Shown in pieces: positions 38,586 through 49,940 of a stretch of DNA of 64,000 bases (positions are counted from its first letter, which is position 1; each line of letters opens with the position of its first letter). Under the pieces are notes generated by a model. That model searched no databases. It was not told the origin of the DNA and was given only the letters and a program-made list of their open reading frames with translations. The stretch lies in contig NZ_CP060783.1 in NCBI RefSeq assembly GCF_014489535.1, positions 1,736,001 to 1,800,000 on the forward strand. Reading direction: 5' to 3'. The translations under genes and the position numbers were made by a program. Source of the stretch: Diaphorobacter aerolatus. Lineage in GTDB: Bacteria; Pseudomonadota; Gammaproteobacteria; Burkholderiales; Burkholderiaceae_C.

Positions 38586-40288
38586 ATGCTCCGCATCACC
38601 CTCGCGCAGTTGAATTTCACTGTCGGCGACATCGAAGGCAACGCCGAGCGCATGATCGCCGCAGCGCACAAGGCGGCGCTCGACAACGCGCACATGATCG
38701 TGTTCTCCGAGCTTGCGCTGTGCGCCTACTACCCCGGCGACATGCTGGACGACAAGCACTTTCTCACGCGCATCGAAGAAGGCCTGGGCACGCTCAAGCG
38801 CGCGTCCGCCACGCTGCCCGATCTGTACTGGGTGATCGGCACGCCAACGCCGCGCAAAGGCCCCGGCAAGCATCTGCACAACAGCCTGATCGTGCTGCAC
38901 AACGGCGAAGTGCGCCTGCAGTACGACAAGCAACTGCTGCCGACCTACAACATCTTCGACGAACGCCGCCACTTCGAACCCGGGCCCGACGTCGCCAAGG
39001 TGCTGCGCATCGGCCAGACCCAGGTGGGTTTTTTGATCTGCGAAGACAGCTGGAACGACGAGGGCGGCGACTACACCACCAACCCGTTCATGCGCATGGC
39101 CGACGCCGCACCCGAGATCGTGGTGAGCATCAACGCCAGCCCGAGCAACGTCGGCAAGCGCGAGCAGCGCCACCAGGTATTCAGCGACGCGGCGCGACGC
39201 CACAATCTCACCGTCCTGTACGTGAACCAGATCGGGGGCCACGACCAGATCGTCTATGACGGCGCGTCGTTTGCCGTCGAGCCCGAACGCGGCGTGGTTT
39301 TCGAGGCCGACCGGTTCGTGGAAGACCTGCGCACGCTGCAGCTTGGCGACGATGGGCACTTCAGTCTGCGCAATGGCGAGGCGCTGTCGTCCGTGCCCAA
39401 GGAGGGCCTGCCCACGATGAGCTTCTATCGCGAGCAGATCCTGCTCGGGCTGCGCGACTATGCGCGGCGCTGCGGCTTCAGCAAAGTAGTGGTGGGCAGT
39501 TCGGGCGGCATCGACAGCGCGCTCACGCTCGCGCTCGCGGCGCAGGCGCTGGGCCCGAGAATGTGATTGCGGTGACCATGCCGTCGCACTTCTCGAGCAG
39601 CGGCTCGGTCGAAGACTCCAAGGCGCTGTGCAATAACCTGGGCATCAAGCTGTTCACGCATCCCATCGCCGATCTCGTGCACCAGTATGCGCGCCAGTTT
39701 CTCGACGCGTTCTCGCAGCCGCTCGCGGGTCTGCCGCTCGAAAACCTGCAGGCGCGCATACGCGGCACGATTCTGATGGAGTACTCCAACGCGTTCGGCA
39801 ACCTGTTGCTCACGACGGGCAACAAGTCGGAACTCTCGGTCGGCTACTGCACGCTGTATGGAGACACCAACGGCGGACTCGGGCTGATCGGCGACCTCTA
39901 CAAAACCGAGGTGTTCGCGCTGTCCCAGCACATCAACGAACACGCCGGCCGCGAATTGATTCCGCAGGCCATCATCGTCAAGGAGCCGTCCGCCGAACTC
40001 GCACCCGACCAGCGCGATGCCGACAGCCTGCCGCCCTATCCCGTGCTCGATGAAATCCTCAAGCTCCTGATCGAAGGCGAAGGTCTGTCCGTCGGTGAAT
40101 ACGACAGCGCGCGCCGGTTCACGCAACGCCTGCAAGCCAGCGAGAAGGGGCGCGAGCTGATCCAGCGTGTGCGCCTGATGGTGGCGCGCAGCGAATACAA
40201 GCGGCGACAGGCGCCACCGATCATCCGCGTGCGCGCCAAGGCATTCGGCTCCGGCCGGCAGATGCCGATTGCGGCGCGATACGTTTGA
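38586..40288 (+). CDS. nadE: NAD synthetase, glutamine-hydrolysing, one frameshift
   Basis: A 567-residue two-domain enzyme after correction. The N-terminal carbon-nitrogen hydrolase domain (about 1-250) supplies ammonia: Glu in VFSELALCAYYP, Lys in QYDKQLLPTYN, Cys in LICEDSWND. The C-terminal synthetase domain has the P-loop SSGGIDSALTLALA, the KSELSVGY signature and ends with the usual KRRQAPPIIRVRAKAFG. The frame breaks at the CCC of 39554-39556; one more C joins ALGP to ENVIAVTMPSHFSSSGS and gives an exact codon count. Confidence 0.94.
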
Positions 40289-40358
40289 GCAGCGAATACC
40301 GTCCATAGCGCGTTCACAGATTCCAACCGGCGGACCGACGCCGATCATTTTTCAGTCC

Positions 40359-41399
40359 ATGTACGACACCGCCATCCTCATCGGCCGCTTCGAGCCGGTA
40401 CACACCGGGCACCTCGCGCTGCTCAGCCACGCGCTTGAAAAGGCCGACAGGGTCATCATCATCGTCGGCTCGGCGTTCCAAGCACGCTCACCCAAGAACC
40501 CGTTCACCTGGAGCGAGCGCGCGCAAATGCTGCTCGGCAGCCTGAGCGACGCCGACCGCACGCGCGTCGACGTCGTGCCCGTGCGTGACTACTACGACGA
40601 AGCGCGCTGGGTGCGCGCCGTGCAGCAGGCCGTCGGCGAGCGCTCCAGGCCCGGTGCGCGCATCGGGCTGGTCGGCCACTTCAAGGACGCGAGCAGCAGC
40701 TATCTCAGCTCGTTCCCGGGCTGGGAACTGATTCCTATGGCACGCCAGGGCGACATCGACGCGACCATGATCCGCAACGCCTACTTCGGAGCCACGGCGC
40801 GAACGATCCCCATTGCGCTCTCGCCCTTTCACGACGTACTGCCCAAATCGACCCGCACGCTGCTGGAGCGATTTGCCACGCAGCCAGAATTTGGCGAGCT
40901 GCAAAACGAATGGCGCATGCTGCGCGGCTACCGCGAGGCCTGGGCAAACGCGCCCTACCCACCGGTGTTCGTGACGGTGGACGCACTGCTGCGCTGCCAA
41001 AACCGGATCCTGCTGATCCGCCGCGCCCAACCTCCCGGGCGCGGCCTGCTCGCCCTGCCCGGCGGCTTCATCGAACCACGCGAAACCATCTGGCAATCGT
41101 GCCTGCGCGAGCTGGTGGAGGAAACCCATTGCGATGTTCCAGCGGCGCTGCTTGAAAAAGCACTCAGGGAAGTCCGCGTATTCGACCACCCCGACCGCAG
41201 CCTGCGCGGGCGCACGATCACGCATGTGCACTATTTCGATCTGGAAGATGCGTCGCTGCCAAACGTGCGGGCCGACGACGATGCAGCGCAGGTGCTGTGG
41301 ATGCCGGTCGAGTCGATACCGTCGAATGAAGCGTCATTCTTCGAGGACCATTTTCAGATCCTGAACCATTTTTTAAGCTCGGACATCGAGACGAAGTAG
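40359..41399 (+). CDS. nadM: Bifunctional nicotinamide-nucleotide adenylyltransferase / Nudix hydrolase
   Basis: 346 residues. The N-terminal NMN adenylyltransferase domain (about 1-180) starts MYDTAILIGRFEPVHTGH, whose GRFEPxHxGH is the nucleotidyltransferase motif. The C-terminal Nudix domain (about 200-346) has a full Nudix box, GGFIEPRETIWQSCLRELVE followed by ETH. In characterised NadM-Nudix fusions the second domain hydrolyses ADP-ribose. The start at 40359 is chosen because the fold begins there. It closes a four-gene NAD salvage operon. Confidence 0.93.
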   Translation: MYDTAILIGRFEPVHTGHLALLSHALEKADRVIIIVGSAFQARSPKNPFTWSERAQMLLGSLSDADRTRVDVVPVRDYYDEARWVRAVQQAVGERSRPGARIGLVGHFKDASSSYLSSFPGWELIPMARQGDIDATMIRNAYFGATARTIPIALSPFHDVLPKSTRTLLERFATQPEFGELQNEWRMLRGYREAWANAPYPPVFVTVDALLRCQNRILLIRRAQPPGRGLLALPGGFIEPRETIWQSCLRELVEETHCDVPAALLEKALREVRVFDHPDRSLRGRTITHVHYFDLEDASLPNVRADDDAAQVLWMPVESIPSNEASFFEDHFQILNHFLSSDIETK

Positions 41400-41407
41400 C
41401 GATTGCA

Positions 41408-41427
41408 GGCCGCTATGATGGGCGGCC
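41408..41427. other. Perfect hairpin between nadM and the glycosyltransferase module
   Basis: GGCCGC, an 8-base loop, GCGGCC. There is no T run, so it could be a Rho-dependent stop, mRNA 3' stabiliser or operator. It lies 33 bases before the next start. Confidence 0.45.
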
Positions 41428-41459
41428 CTCATGAACGTAGTCCATAGAACATCACAGCA

Positions 41460-42763
41460 ATGAAGCTGTTCTTTCCTCGCCCGGTCTGGATGCGGGCGTT
41501 GTTGATCGCGCTGATCTTTACCAGTTGCGCCATCGGCGTGCGCTTGTTCTGGGGTTATCCACGTTGCCAGAACGACGAATTGAATTGGGTGCAGATCGCT
41601 CGCGGACTGGATGACGGCGTGGACTGGCCGGTGTCCGGCCCATCCTTCATGTACGTGGTGCGCGAACTCCGGGTGCTCACCGAGATGCGCTACACCGAAC
41701 TGATTTCCAGCCTCGGTGTCTTCAGCGTCTTCGTGGGCACGCTTCTGATCATTCTGGGATATTCGCGGCTTCGCATCACGCGTCCCGGCATCACGCTCGT
41801 GGCGCTGGCGATGTCGAGCTATTTCTGGGTGCCGCTGCTGGAGGCCAGGCCACAGCAATGGGGACAGATTCAGGTCTTCATCGGAGCCATTGCCGCATGG
41901 CTTTGGCTGCATCGGCGCGGCGGCTGGATTTTTTTCCCGGTGCTGGTGCTGGCCTCGGTCTCGCACATCCTGAGTCACGCGATCCTGGTATTTCTCTGCG
42001 CCGCACTCGCACTCGCCGACTACTTTGAGAATCGACCGCTGACCCGGCGGCACGCAATCATCATCGCCGTCGCTTTCGCGAGTCTCGTGGTCTACGTGCT
42101 TCCCGCCGGGCCATATCAGACCATGCTGCGGGATATCGAACAAAACCACCTGCGTCGCCTGCTGGGCACGGCACCCTACCTGGGCGCCGCAGCGCTGGCC
42201 GTGGTCTTTGCCATCATGGCGCTGAAACCCGCACTGCATTGGCGCACCGATTGGTCGCGCAACACGGTGGAATATGCGCTGACACACCAACGCCTGATTT
42301 GTTCCCTGGTGTTCGCCGCTTTCTTCATCGCCATGGCCACGCAGGCCGCCGTCCTGCCACCCGCGTCGTGGCTGCCTTATGGCGGATCGGTCTGGACATT
42401 CGTGATTTTCCAGACCGGCAATCTGGCCTTTGCGCTGCTGTTCATTTGCGGATTGTTCACGTTTCTGCGCGCCATCTCCGAACACGCGGTCGATGCATCG
42501 CTGGCCCGCATGCTCATCTGGTCGCTGCTCGCGTTTGCCGTTCTGGGATTGATCACCCTGGTCGCATCGTTCTGGATGCACGACACCAACTGGGTGCTGC
42601 GCCTCATCAACTACAGCATCCTGTTCGCGGCACCGATTGCCGCCATGGGTTTGGAAGCATCGGTTTGCTGAAGAGACACCCACTGCTCTTCGTGCTGGTG
42701 ATTCCGCTGTTTGTTGTAAGCATCTGTCAGGCCGTGCGCCCCGACGGTTATCTCGGCTGTTGA
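41460..42763 (+). CDS. Polytopic GT-C-type glycosyltransferase (putative), one frameshift
   Basis: A 434-residue membrane protein after correction, with about ten hydrophobic segments. After the first helix it has the acidic pair in QNDELNWVQIARG, the loop-1 position of the catalytic Asp/Glu in GT-C enzymes that use lipid-phosphate sugars. The frame breaks at the GGG of 42647-42649; one extra G continues the last helix (LLFVLVIPLFVVSIC) to a stop at 42763. I cannot assign donor or acceptor. It opens a plus-strand module with two more glycosyltransferase genes. Confidence 0.62.
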
Positions 42764-42878
42764 GCAAATTCCCGATGGCCTATCGGCTCGATTACAGACC
42801 GATACAAGCCTTCGATATCCCTCCCGTGGTTTGATAGACTCGCTGACCGCCGTTCTCCGTCCATCATTTCCACTCCCA

Positions 42879-44894
42879 ATGGCAAAAATCTCCAAGACTT
42901 CCGTCATTTTTGCAATCCTGTTGATTGCTGCCATTTTGTGCGTCTATGTTCCCGGCCTGAACAACCAGCTGATCTTCGACGATCTGCGACTCGCGGAGGG
43001 CGAGTTCTTTGGGCGATACGGCAGCCTGCTGCAGTTCAAGCAGCGCATGCTGTCCTATGGCAGTTTCGTCTGGGTGCAAAAGCTGTTCGGCGATGGCTGG
43101 TGGAAGCAGCATCTGTTCAACGTGTTCCTGCACGTGTTGACGGTGGGCGCACTCTACGCACTGTTCAAATCGCTGCTGCAACGCACGCAATTCCCGCATG
43201 ACATCGAAAGCCAGGAGCATTTCCAGGCCTCGCGCATGGCGGCGCTGCGCGTCGGCCTGATCGTCTTCGCACTCAATCCGGTCGCGGTCTACGTGGTCGG
43301 TTATCTGATCCAGCGTTCGATCCTCATGGCCACGCTGTTTGCGGTGCTCGCTTGCTTTGCCTATGTGCGTGGCCTAGAAACCGGCCGCATCGGCTGGTTC
43401 GTCGGCGGCGCGTTGGCCTATGTGGCCGCCGCGCTCTCGAAGGAGCAGGCCGCGCTGACCGTCGCCATGGCCGTGCCGCTGTACATCTACGTGCGCCGCC
43501 CTCGTGGAAAAAAATTCTCGTCGTCTCGGGCGCGACCGCTGTCGTACTCGTGCTCGCCGTCGGCGCCGTGCTGAGCATCTACGGCAACCTGATCGGCAAC
43601 CTGATCGACAACCAGTCGGTTGCCTACGTGAAGCAACTCGAAGTCATCAGCCCCGGAATCGCGAGCAAGGTCTACGGACTCAGCATCCTGAATCAGGCCG
43701 CGCTGTTCTTCGTCTACGGCTTTCTATGGGTGATTCCGTACGTTGGCGCGATGTCGATCGACATGCGCCCGGCCTTCCCGTGTCCTACGGCTCGGCACTG
43801 CATTTGGTCGGCGCGATGGCCTATGTCGCGCTGCTCGTCGCCTCGATCTGGGCAGTGCTGCGCAAGGACGGCGTGCTGCGTTTTGCGGCGCTGTGCCTGC
43901 TGTTCCCGCTGCTCTGGTTCTTCACCGAATTCGCGGTCGTCTGGGTGCAGGATCCTCTGGTGCTCTATCGCAGCTACCTGTGGGCAGTCGGTATTCCCGG
44001 CCTGGTCGCCATCGTGCTCACCGGCTTCAAGCCGCGCACCATCTATATCGTCGGAGTGTTTCTGGCGCTGATCTTCGGCGCACTGGCCGTCGAGCGCGTG
44101 CTGTCGATGCGTGACGCCGAAACCGTCTGGGAAGACGCCGCGAGCAAGGTCGATCTGAAAGCCCCGCCAACGCACTCGGCCGCTATCGCCCTTACCTGAA
44201 CCTCGGCACCGAGCGCATGGAACGCGGCCGCTACGTGCAGGCCGAGCGTGATTTCATCACCGCCGATTCGCTCAACGACCTGAACGGCAATGCGCGCTTC
44301 AGCATCGGCGTCTCGCAGCTTCAGCAGAAGAAATACCCGGACGCCGTGCGTTCGTTCAAGGCGGCAGAAGACAAGGGCTATGCGGGCCAGACGCTCTGGT
44401 ACCAGCGCGGCGAAGCCTACGCGGGCCTTGGTCATCCCAAGGAAGCATTCGACGCCTTCACCGCCGCCCTGCAGGCCGGTGGCCCGGACGTCAACGACAG
44501 CGAGGGCGCAAGGCAGCTCACCGAGCAAACCCACCTGCGCCGCGCCGAGATGGGCATGACCACCCAGAAGTACGACGAGGCCGTGAAGGACTACGAGGCG
44601 GCGCTGAAGACGTCCCCCAACAGCTCGCGCGCGGCGGTCGGCCTCGCGATGGCCCTCACCGGCAAGGGCGAAGCGCCCAAGGCCAAGGAACAGATGGACG
44701 CCCTGATCGCCCGTACTCCGAGCGGTCCGGCCTTCTACGCGCGCGCCATGTCGCAATACGCGATGAAGAACACCGCCGCCGCGCTCAAGGATCTCGACGA
44801 AGCCACAAAGGCCGACCCCGGGAACGCCCAGCGCTACGCCATGGCTAAGGCCCAGTTGAGCAGCGAAACTCCCGCCACCCCCACCAAGCCCTGA
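42879..44894 (+). CDS. GT-C-like membrane protein with C-terminal TPR domain (TMTC-like), three frameshifts
   Basis: A 672-residue protein after restoring one base at each of 43499-43501, 43777-43779 and 44162-44165; all three are C runs. About ten membrane helices occupy residues 1-430. The first periplasmic loop has LIFDDLRLAEG, an Asp-Asp pair in the position of the catalytic acid of TMTC/PMT-type enzymes. The C-terminal 230 residues are soluble tetratricopeptide repeats (for example LWYQRGEAYAGLGHPKEAFD and ALKTSPNSSRAAVGLAMAL). This architecture is shared by eukaryotic TMTC O-mannosyltransferases, so protein O-glycosylation is a reasonable hypothesis. A scaffold role without catalysis is the alternative. 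Confidence 0.65.
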
Positions 44895-44926
44895 CTCGCG
44901 CACGCATCGATTCGACAGACACCACC

Positions 44927-46785
44927 ATGGCACTGCGCGTTCTTCACATCGGCAAGTTCTACCCACCGTACCGCGGCGGCATGGAGGTATTTCTCGCCGA
45001 TCTGCTCACCGAACAACGCAAGCAGGGCATCGACGCACATGCGCTGGTCCATGGCGATCCCGAGCCGGATGATCCGCCTTGGGTGCAGCGGGTGCCGGTG
45101 CAGTTCAGCTTGGTCTATGCGCCCATGGCCGCTGGCTTTCGCGGTGCCATGGCCAGGGCCATCGAGAGAATCCGCCCGGATGTATTGCACCTGCACCTGC
45201 CGAACAATTCGGCGTTGTGGGCTTTGACACTGCCTGGCGCACGCACCATTCCATGGGTCATCCATTGGCAGTCCGATATCGTCTTCTCCGATATCAAATG
45301 GTCGGTAGCGCTGGCCTATATGGTCTACAAGCCCTTTGAGCAGGCCCTGCTGGAGCGCAGCGCGCAGATCATCGCCACGTCACCCGCGTATCTCGAAGCC
45401 AGCAAGGCACTGCGTAGCTGGCATGACAAGACCAACATCATTCCACTGGGAATCAACGTCGAGGCCACTCCCGCCCCGGTCGAATTGCCGCCCGAACTGC
45501 AATGGCGGCCTGAAACGCAACTCAAGCTGCTGTCGATTGGGCGACTCACGTATTACAAGGGTTTCGAAACGCTGATCGAGGCGGTCAACTCCATGCCGGG
45601 CGTCGAACTCCTGATCGTTGGCGAAGGTGAGTTGCGCCCGGACCTCGAGGCCGTGATCAACGAGACAAAACGTCCAGGCCAGCCCCCCGCGCCCGTCTGC
45701 TGGGCGAATTGGATGACGCGCAAAAACACACGCTCCTTGCGCAGTGCGACGTGTTTTGCCTGGCCTCGCGCGAGCGTACCGAAGCCTTTGGTATTGTGGT
45801 GCTGGAAGCCATGATGCATGGTCGTCCCTGCGTCGTGACCGATCTTCCCGGCTCCGGCATGCCCTGGATTGTTGCGCAGGCGCGCAGCGGTTTGCGCGTG
45901 CCCTATGAGGACGTGCACGCATGGCGCAGCTACATCGCGCGCATGCAGCACGACCCCGAGCTGCGCAGGAGGACCGGCGAGGCCGGCATACAGGCCATCA
46001 GGCGCATGTTCAGCATCGGCCCCTGCGAGCGCGAGATCAATCGATATTACCGTGGACTCGCCCCGGAATCCGCACCATCCGCCGCCCACAGCGGTCTGAT
46101 GGTGGTGGTCAGCGCACGCAATCAGGAAGACCACATCGCCCATATCATCCGGCGCGCCATGCAATTGGCACCCGGTGCCAAGGTTGTGGTGGTGGACAAT
46201 CGCAGCACCGATGCAACCGGCCATCTCGCAGAAGTGAACAACGCCGTGGTGCTGCGTCCCCTGCTGGCAATGACGACTTGGGGCACCCTCCAGACCGGCT
46301 TGCGCTATGCGAAGGCACATGGATACGAAACGGTGGTCACCATCGATGCCGACAGCTACTACGAGGTGGAAGAGTTACCTGCGCTGCTGCAGGCGGTAAA
46401 GCTCAATCCAACGGCCGATCTCTCGGTAGCGTTCTTCGCTTCTCAACACAGTGTCGTGCGCCGCATGGCCTGGCAGTGGTACCGTCTGCTCACCGGATTC
46501 GATCTTCAGGATTTCGTATCTGGCTTTCGCGTGTATCGCCGCAAGGCCATCGATGTTGCGATTTCTTCGGAAGCAACTTTGCTCGACTACCAGGACGTCG
46601 GTGCGTTCCTGCTCATGCGGAGTTACGGCCTCAGAATCAGCGAAGTACCGCTGCAGATGCATACGGCCAAGCAAGACAGTTCCGGCATCTTCCGGTCGTG
46701 GGCGAAGGCGATTCGCTATTTCGCGATTTCGACATTGATGGCGCTTGCACACGGGCGCAAGCGCGCCGCAACGACTATTCAATAG
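44927..46785 (+). CDS. GT4-GT2 fusion glycosyltransferase, one frameshift
   Basis: A 619-residue fusion after one C is restored to the run at 45683-45688. The N-terminal half (about 1-370) is a GT4 GT-B enzyme: IGKFYPPYRGGMEVFLADL, LLSIGRLTYYKGFETLIEAV, and the EX7E motif EAFGIVVLE. The C-terminal part (about 385-610) is a GT2 GT-A domain with VVVVDNRSTDATG, the metal-binding DAD in VVTIDADSYYEVEEL, and DFVSGFRVYRRKAI, all close to dolichol-phosphate mannosyltransferases but without added membrane helices. A GT2 that charges undecaprenyl phosphate could feed the two preceding GT-C proteins. Its stop overlaps the convergent next gene by 7 bases. Confidence 0.8.
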
Positions 46786-47957
46786 CCGGGCAACCCGTCC
46801 CGCGTCAAACTCGAGTAGATATCGCTGGTGCTTCTCGCGCATTGCATCCACGTGAATGCACGTGATCGTTCTACCCCGGCCACGGACGCGAGCGAGCGCC
46901 ACTGGTCATTCTGTAGCGCATCCAGAAGCGCCACCGAAATTGCTCGCTCATCTTCCGGTTCCACCTTCCATCCCACATCCCCAACGACTTCGGGCAGCGA
47001 AGACGTATTCGACGCGAGCACCGGCGTTCCCGATGCCATGGCCTCGAGTGGCGGCAATCCAAAGCCCTCATACAAAGAAGGAAAGCAAAAAAGCCGCGCA
47101 CCGGAGTACAAAAACGGCAGGTCTTCCTGGGGTATGAAATCCAGATATCTGAGCCATCCGGCGCTCGCCCCACGTGTCATCAACTCATGTATCTCCTGCG
47201 CCTGCCAACCACGCGATCCAGCCAGCACCAGGGGAACATGCATTCGCAGCGATTCCGGCAGTTCAGCGTAGGCGCGAATCAACCGCGCGAGATTCTTGCG
47301 CGGCTCGATCGTTCCCACATAGAGTGAATAGGCTCCGTGCACCAACCCATGACGCTGCAAGACCGGTTGCGTCTCGGTGGAACTGCGTGGATGAAAGGAT
47401 GCATCAACCCCTAAAGGCACCGTGCGTATACGGTCTTCGGGCCACCCAAAATGCTCGATCACCTCTCGCCGCACCGACTCCGCGTCGGTAATCAGAAAGT
47501 CCGCGCGAGCCACCGACTTGGGTAGATCCCGCTTCAACAGCTCCACGCGCGCCGCTGGATGGAACTGCGGACAAACAATATGCGAAAGGTCGTGGATCGT
47601 TGCGACCGATTTACCAGGAAACGGCGGCAGGAAGTAGTTGGGGGAATGAAACAGCGTATGCCGCTCCTGCTTCATACGCCATTGTGACCATATCGGCATG
47701 AGCGCGGAGTACGCGCGTACCGCCAATTTGTTACCTGCAAGCACGCGCCGCAATGTCGGCTTATTGAGTTCCTGCGTGCTGACCGTCTTGGCTCTTGCCT
47801 GTACCGCATCACCAGTGACCCATTGGCCCAGCGAATAGAAACGCAAGGATTCCACGGCTTCACACTGAGGCAGCAACGTCGCAAGTTCATACGCGTAGCG
47901 CCCGATGCCAGTCAACGGGGCATGAATTGCATCCGCACCAAGAATCACATGGGCCAC
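46779..47957 (-). CDS. Glycosyltransferase family 4 (putative mannosyl/rhamnosyltransferase)
   Basis: A 392-residue GT-B enzyme. The N-terminus has the acceptor-side GIGRYAYELATLLPQ motif shared by O-antigen mannosyl- and rhamnosyltransferases. The donor side has YVGTIEPRKNLARLIRAYAE and the EX7E motif EGFGLPPLE. It lies 1 base downstream of rmd, so GDP-D-rhamnose is the likely donor, as in the WbpX/Y/Z enzymes of the Pseudomonas common antigen. Frame intact. Confidence 0.85.
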   Translation of the reverse strand: MAHVILGADAIHAPLTGIGRYAYELATLLPQCEAVESLRFYSLGQWVTGDAVQARAKTVSTQELNKPTLRRVLAGNKLAVRAYSALMPIWSQWRMKQERHTLFHSPNYFLPPFPGKSVATIHDLSHIVCPQFHPAARVELLKRDLPKSVARADFLITDAESVRREVIEHFGWPEDRIRTVPLGVDASFHPRSSTETQPVLQRHGLVHGAYSLYVGTIEPRKNLARLIRAYAELPESLRMHVPLVLAGSRGWQAQEIHELMTRGASAGWLRYLDFIPQEDLPFLYSGARLFCFPSLYEGFGLPPLEAMASGTPVLASNTSSLPEVVGDVGWKVEPEDERAISVALLDALQNDQWRSLASVAGVERSRAFTWMQCARSTSDIYSSLTRDGLPGY

Positions 47958-47958
47958 G

Positions 47959-48861
47959 TCATGCTGCCTCGGTTCCGGTTGACAGCATCCACTCCAGCGT
48001 TTCGTACAACGGCCTCGGCGACCATGAGCCCACCAGCGTGTTCAACTTCGACGCGTCACCGCATAGGCTCTGCACTTCATTCGCGCGCACAAACGCCGGA
48101 TTGGTAACCGCATTCATCGAGTGACCAGTTATCTTTTCCGCCATCGCGAGCACTTCGCGCAGGGATACCAACCGGCCAGAGCACACATTGACGACTTCGC
48201 CTTTCGCAAGATCGGACTCGAGCAACCGACGGTACGCCGAAACCACATCCCGCACATCGGAGAAATCGCGTGAGACGTCCATGTTTCCAAGCTCGATGAG
48301 ATTCGCCTTGCGTTGGAAGTGACTTACGATTTTCGGAAGCAAAAAACTCCCGGATTGTCCAACTCCGGTGTAGTTGAACGGGCGAGCCAGCGTGATCGGT
48401 AGCTTGTCATACCAAAGCCGCGCCATGTATTCCATGGACAGCTTGCTCACGGCGTAGTCGTTCGCCGGATTGGGCACCGTAGTCTCGTCAAGCGCACCGC
48501 CAGTGGTATTCCCGTAAATGTTCGCGCTGCTCGCGAGCAAGACTCGCTCCGGCGCACGGGCAAGCCCTGCCAACGCGGCCAAGAGATTGCGTGTTCCCAC
48601 CAAATTCACATCGTAAAAAGCCTTGGCATCACTATGAGCGACAAATGCAATCGCCGCGAGATGCACGACCGCTTGGGGTTGCACCTCGCCAACCCAATCG
48701 TTCAATGCAGAGATATCAAGCAAATCCACAGCGCGACAGCGCGGTTGGTGATTCTCGGCCTGCGAACCCAGTCCCCAGATTTCCCAACCGTGCCGCTCCA
48801 ATTCACGCGTCAGGTAGTGACCCGTAAAACCATTGATACCAGTAATCAGCGCGCGCTTCAC
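47959..48861 (-). CDS. rmd: GDP-6-deoxy-D-lyxo-4-hexulose reductase (GDP-D-rhamnose forming)
   Basis: A 300-residue SDR enzyme that reduces GDP-4-keto-6-deoxymannose to GDP-D-rhamnose. The Rossmann motif is ITGINGFTGHYL, the catalytic Tyr/Lys are in YAVSKLSMEY, and LARPFNYTGVGQSGSFLLPK is strongly Rmd-like. GDP-fucose synthase (Fcl) is less likely because of this motif and length. Lies 11 bases downstream of gmd, its pathway partner. Confidence 0.88.
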   Translation of the reverse strand: MKRALITGINGFTGHYLTRELERHGWEIWGLGSQAENHQPRCRAVDLLDISALNDWVGEVQPQAVVHLAAIAFVAHSDAKAFYDVNLVGTRNLLAALAGLARAPERVLLASSANIYGNTTGGALDETTVPNPANDYAVSKLSMEYMARLWYDKLPITLARPFNYTGVGQSGSFLLPKIVSHFQRKANLIELGNMDVSRDFSDVRDVVSAYRRLLESDLAKGEVVNVCSGRLVSLREVLAMAEKITGHSMNAVTNPAFVRANEVQSLCGDASKLNTLVGSWSPRPLYETLEWMLSTGTEAA

Positions 48862-48872
48862 TTCACTGCGCC

Positions 48873-49931
<1,059 letters not shown>

Positions 49932-49940
49932 TTAAAATGA

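Noticed and set aside
37365-39359. 664-codon minus-strand frame opposite pncB and nadE
   Set aside because: Antisense to two clear enzymes and crosses their boundary; composition typical of high-G+C shadows.
41373-42767. 464-codon minus-strand frame opposite the GT-C gene
   Set aside because: His/Gln/Asp-rich antisense of a membrane protein gene, a well-known artefact.
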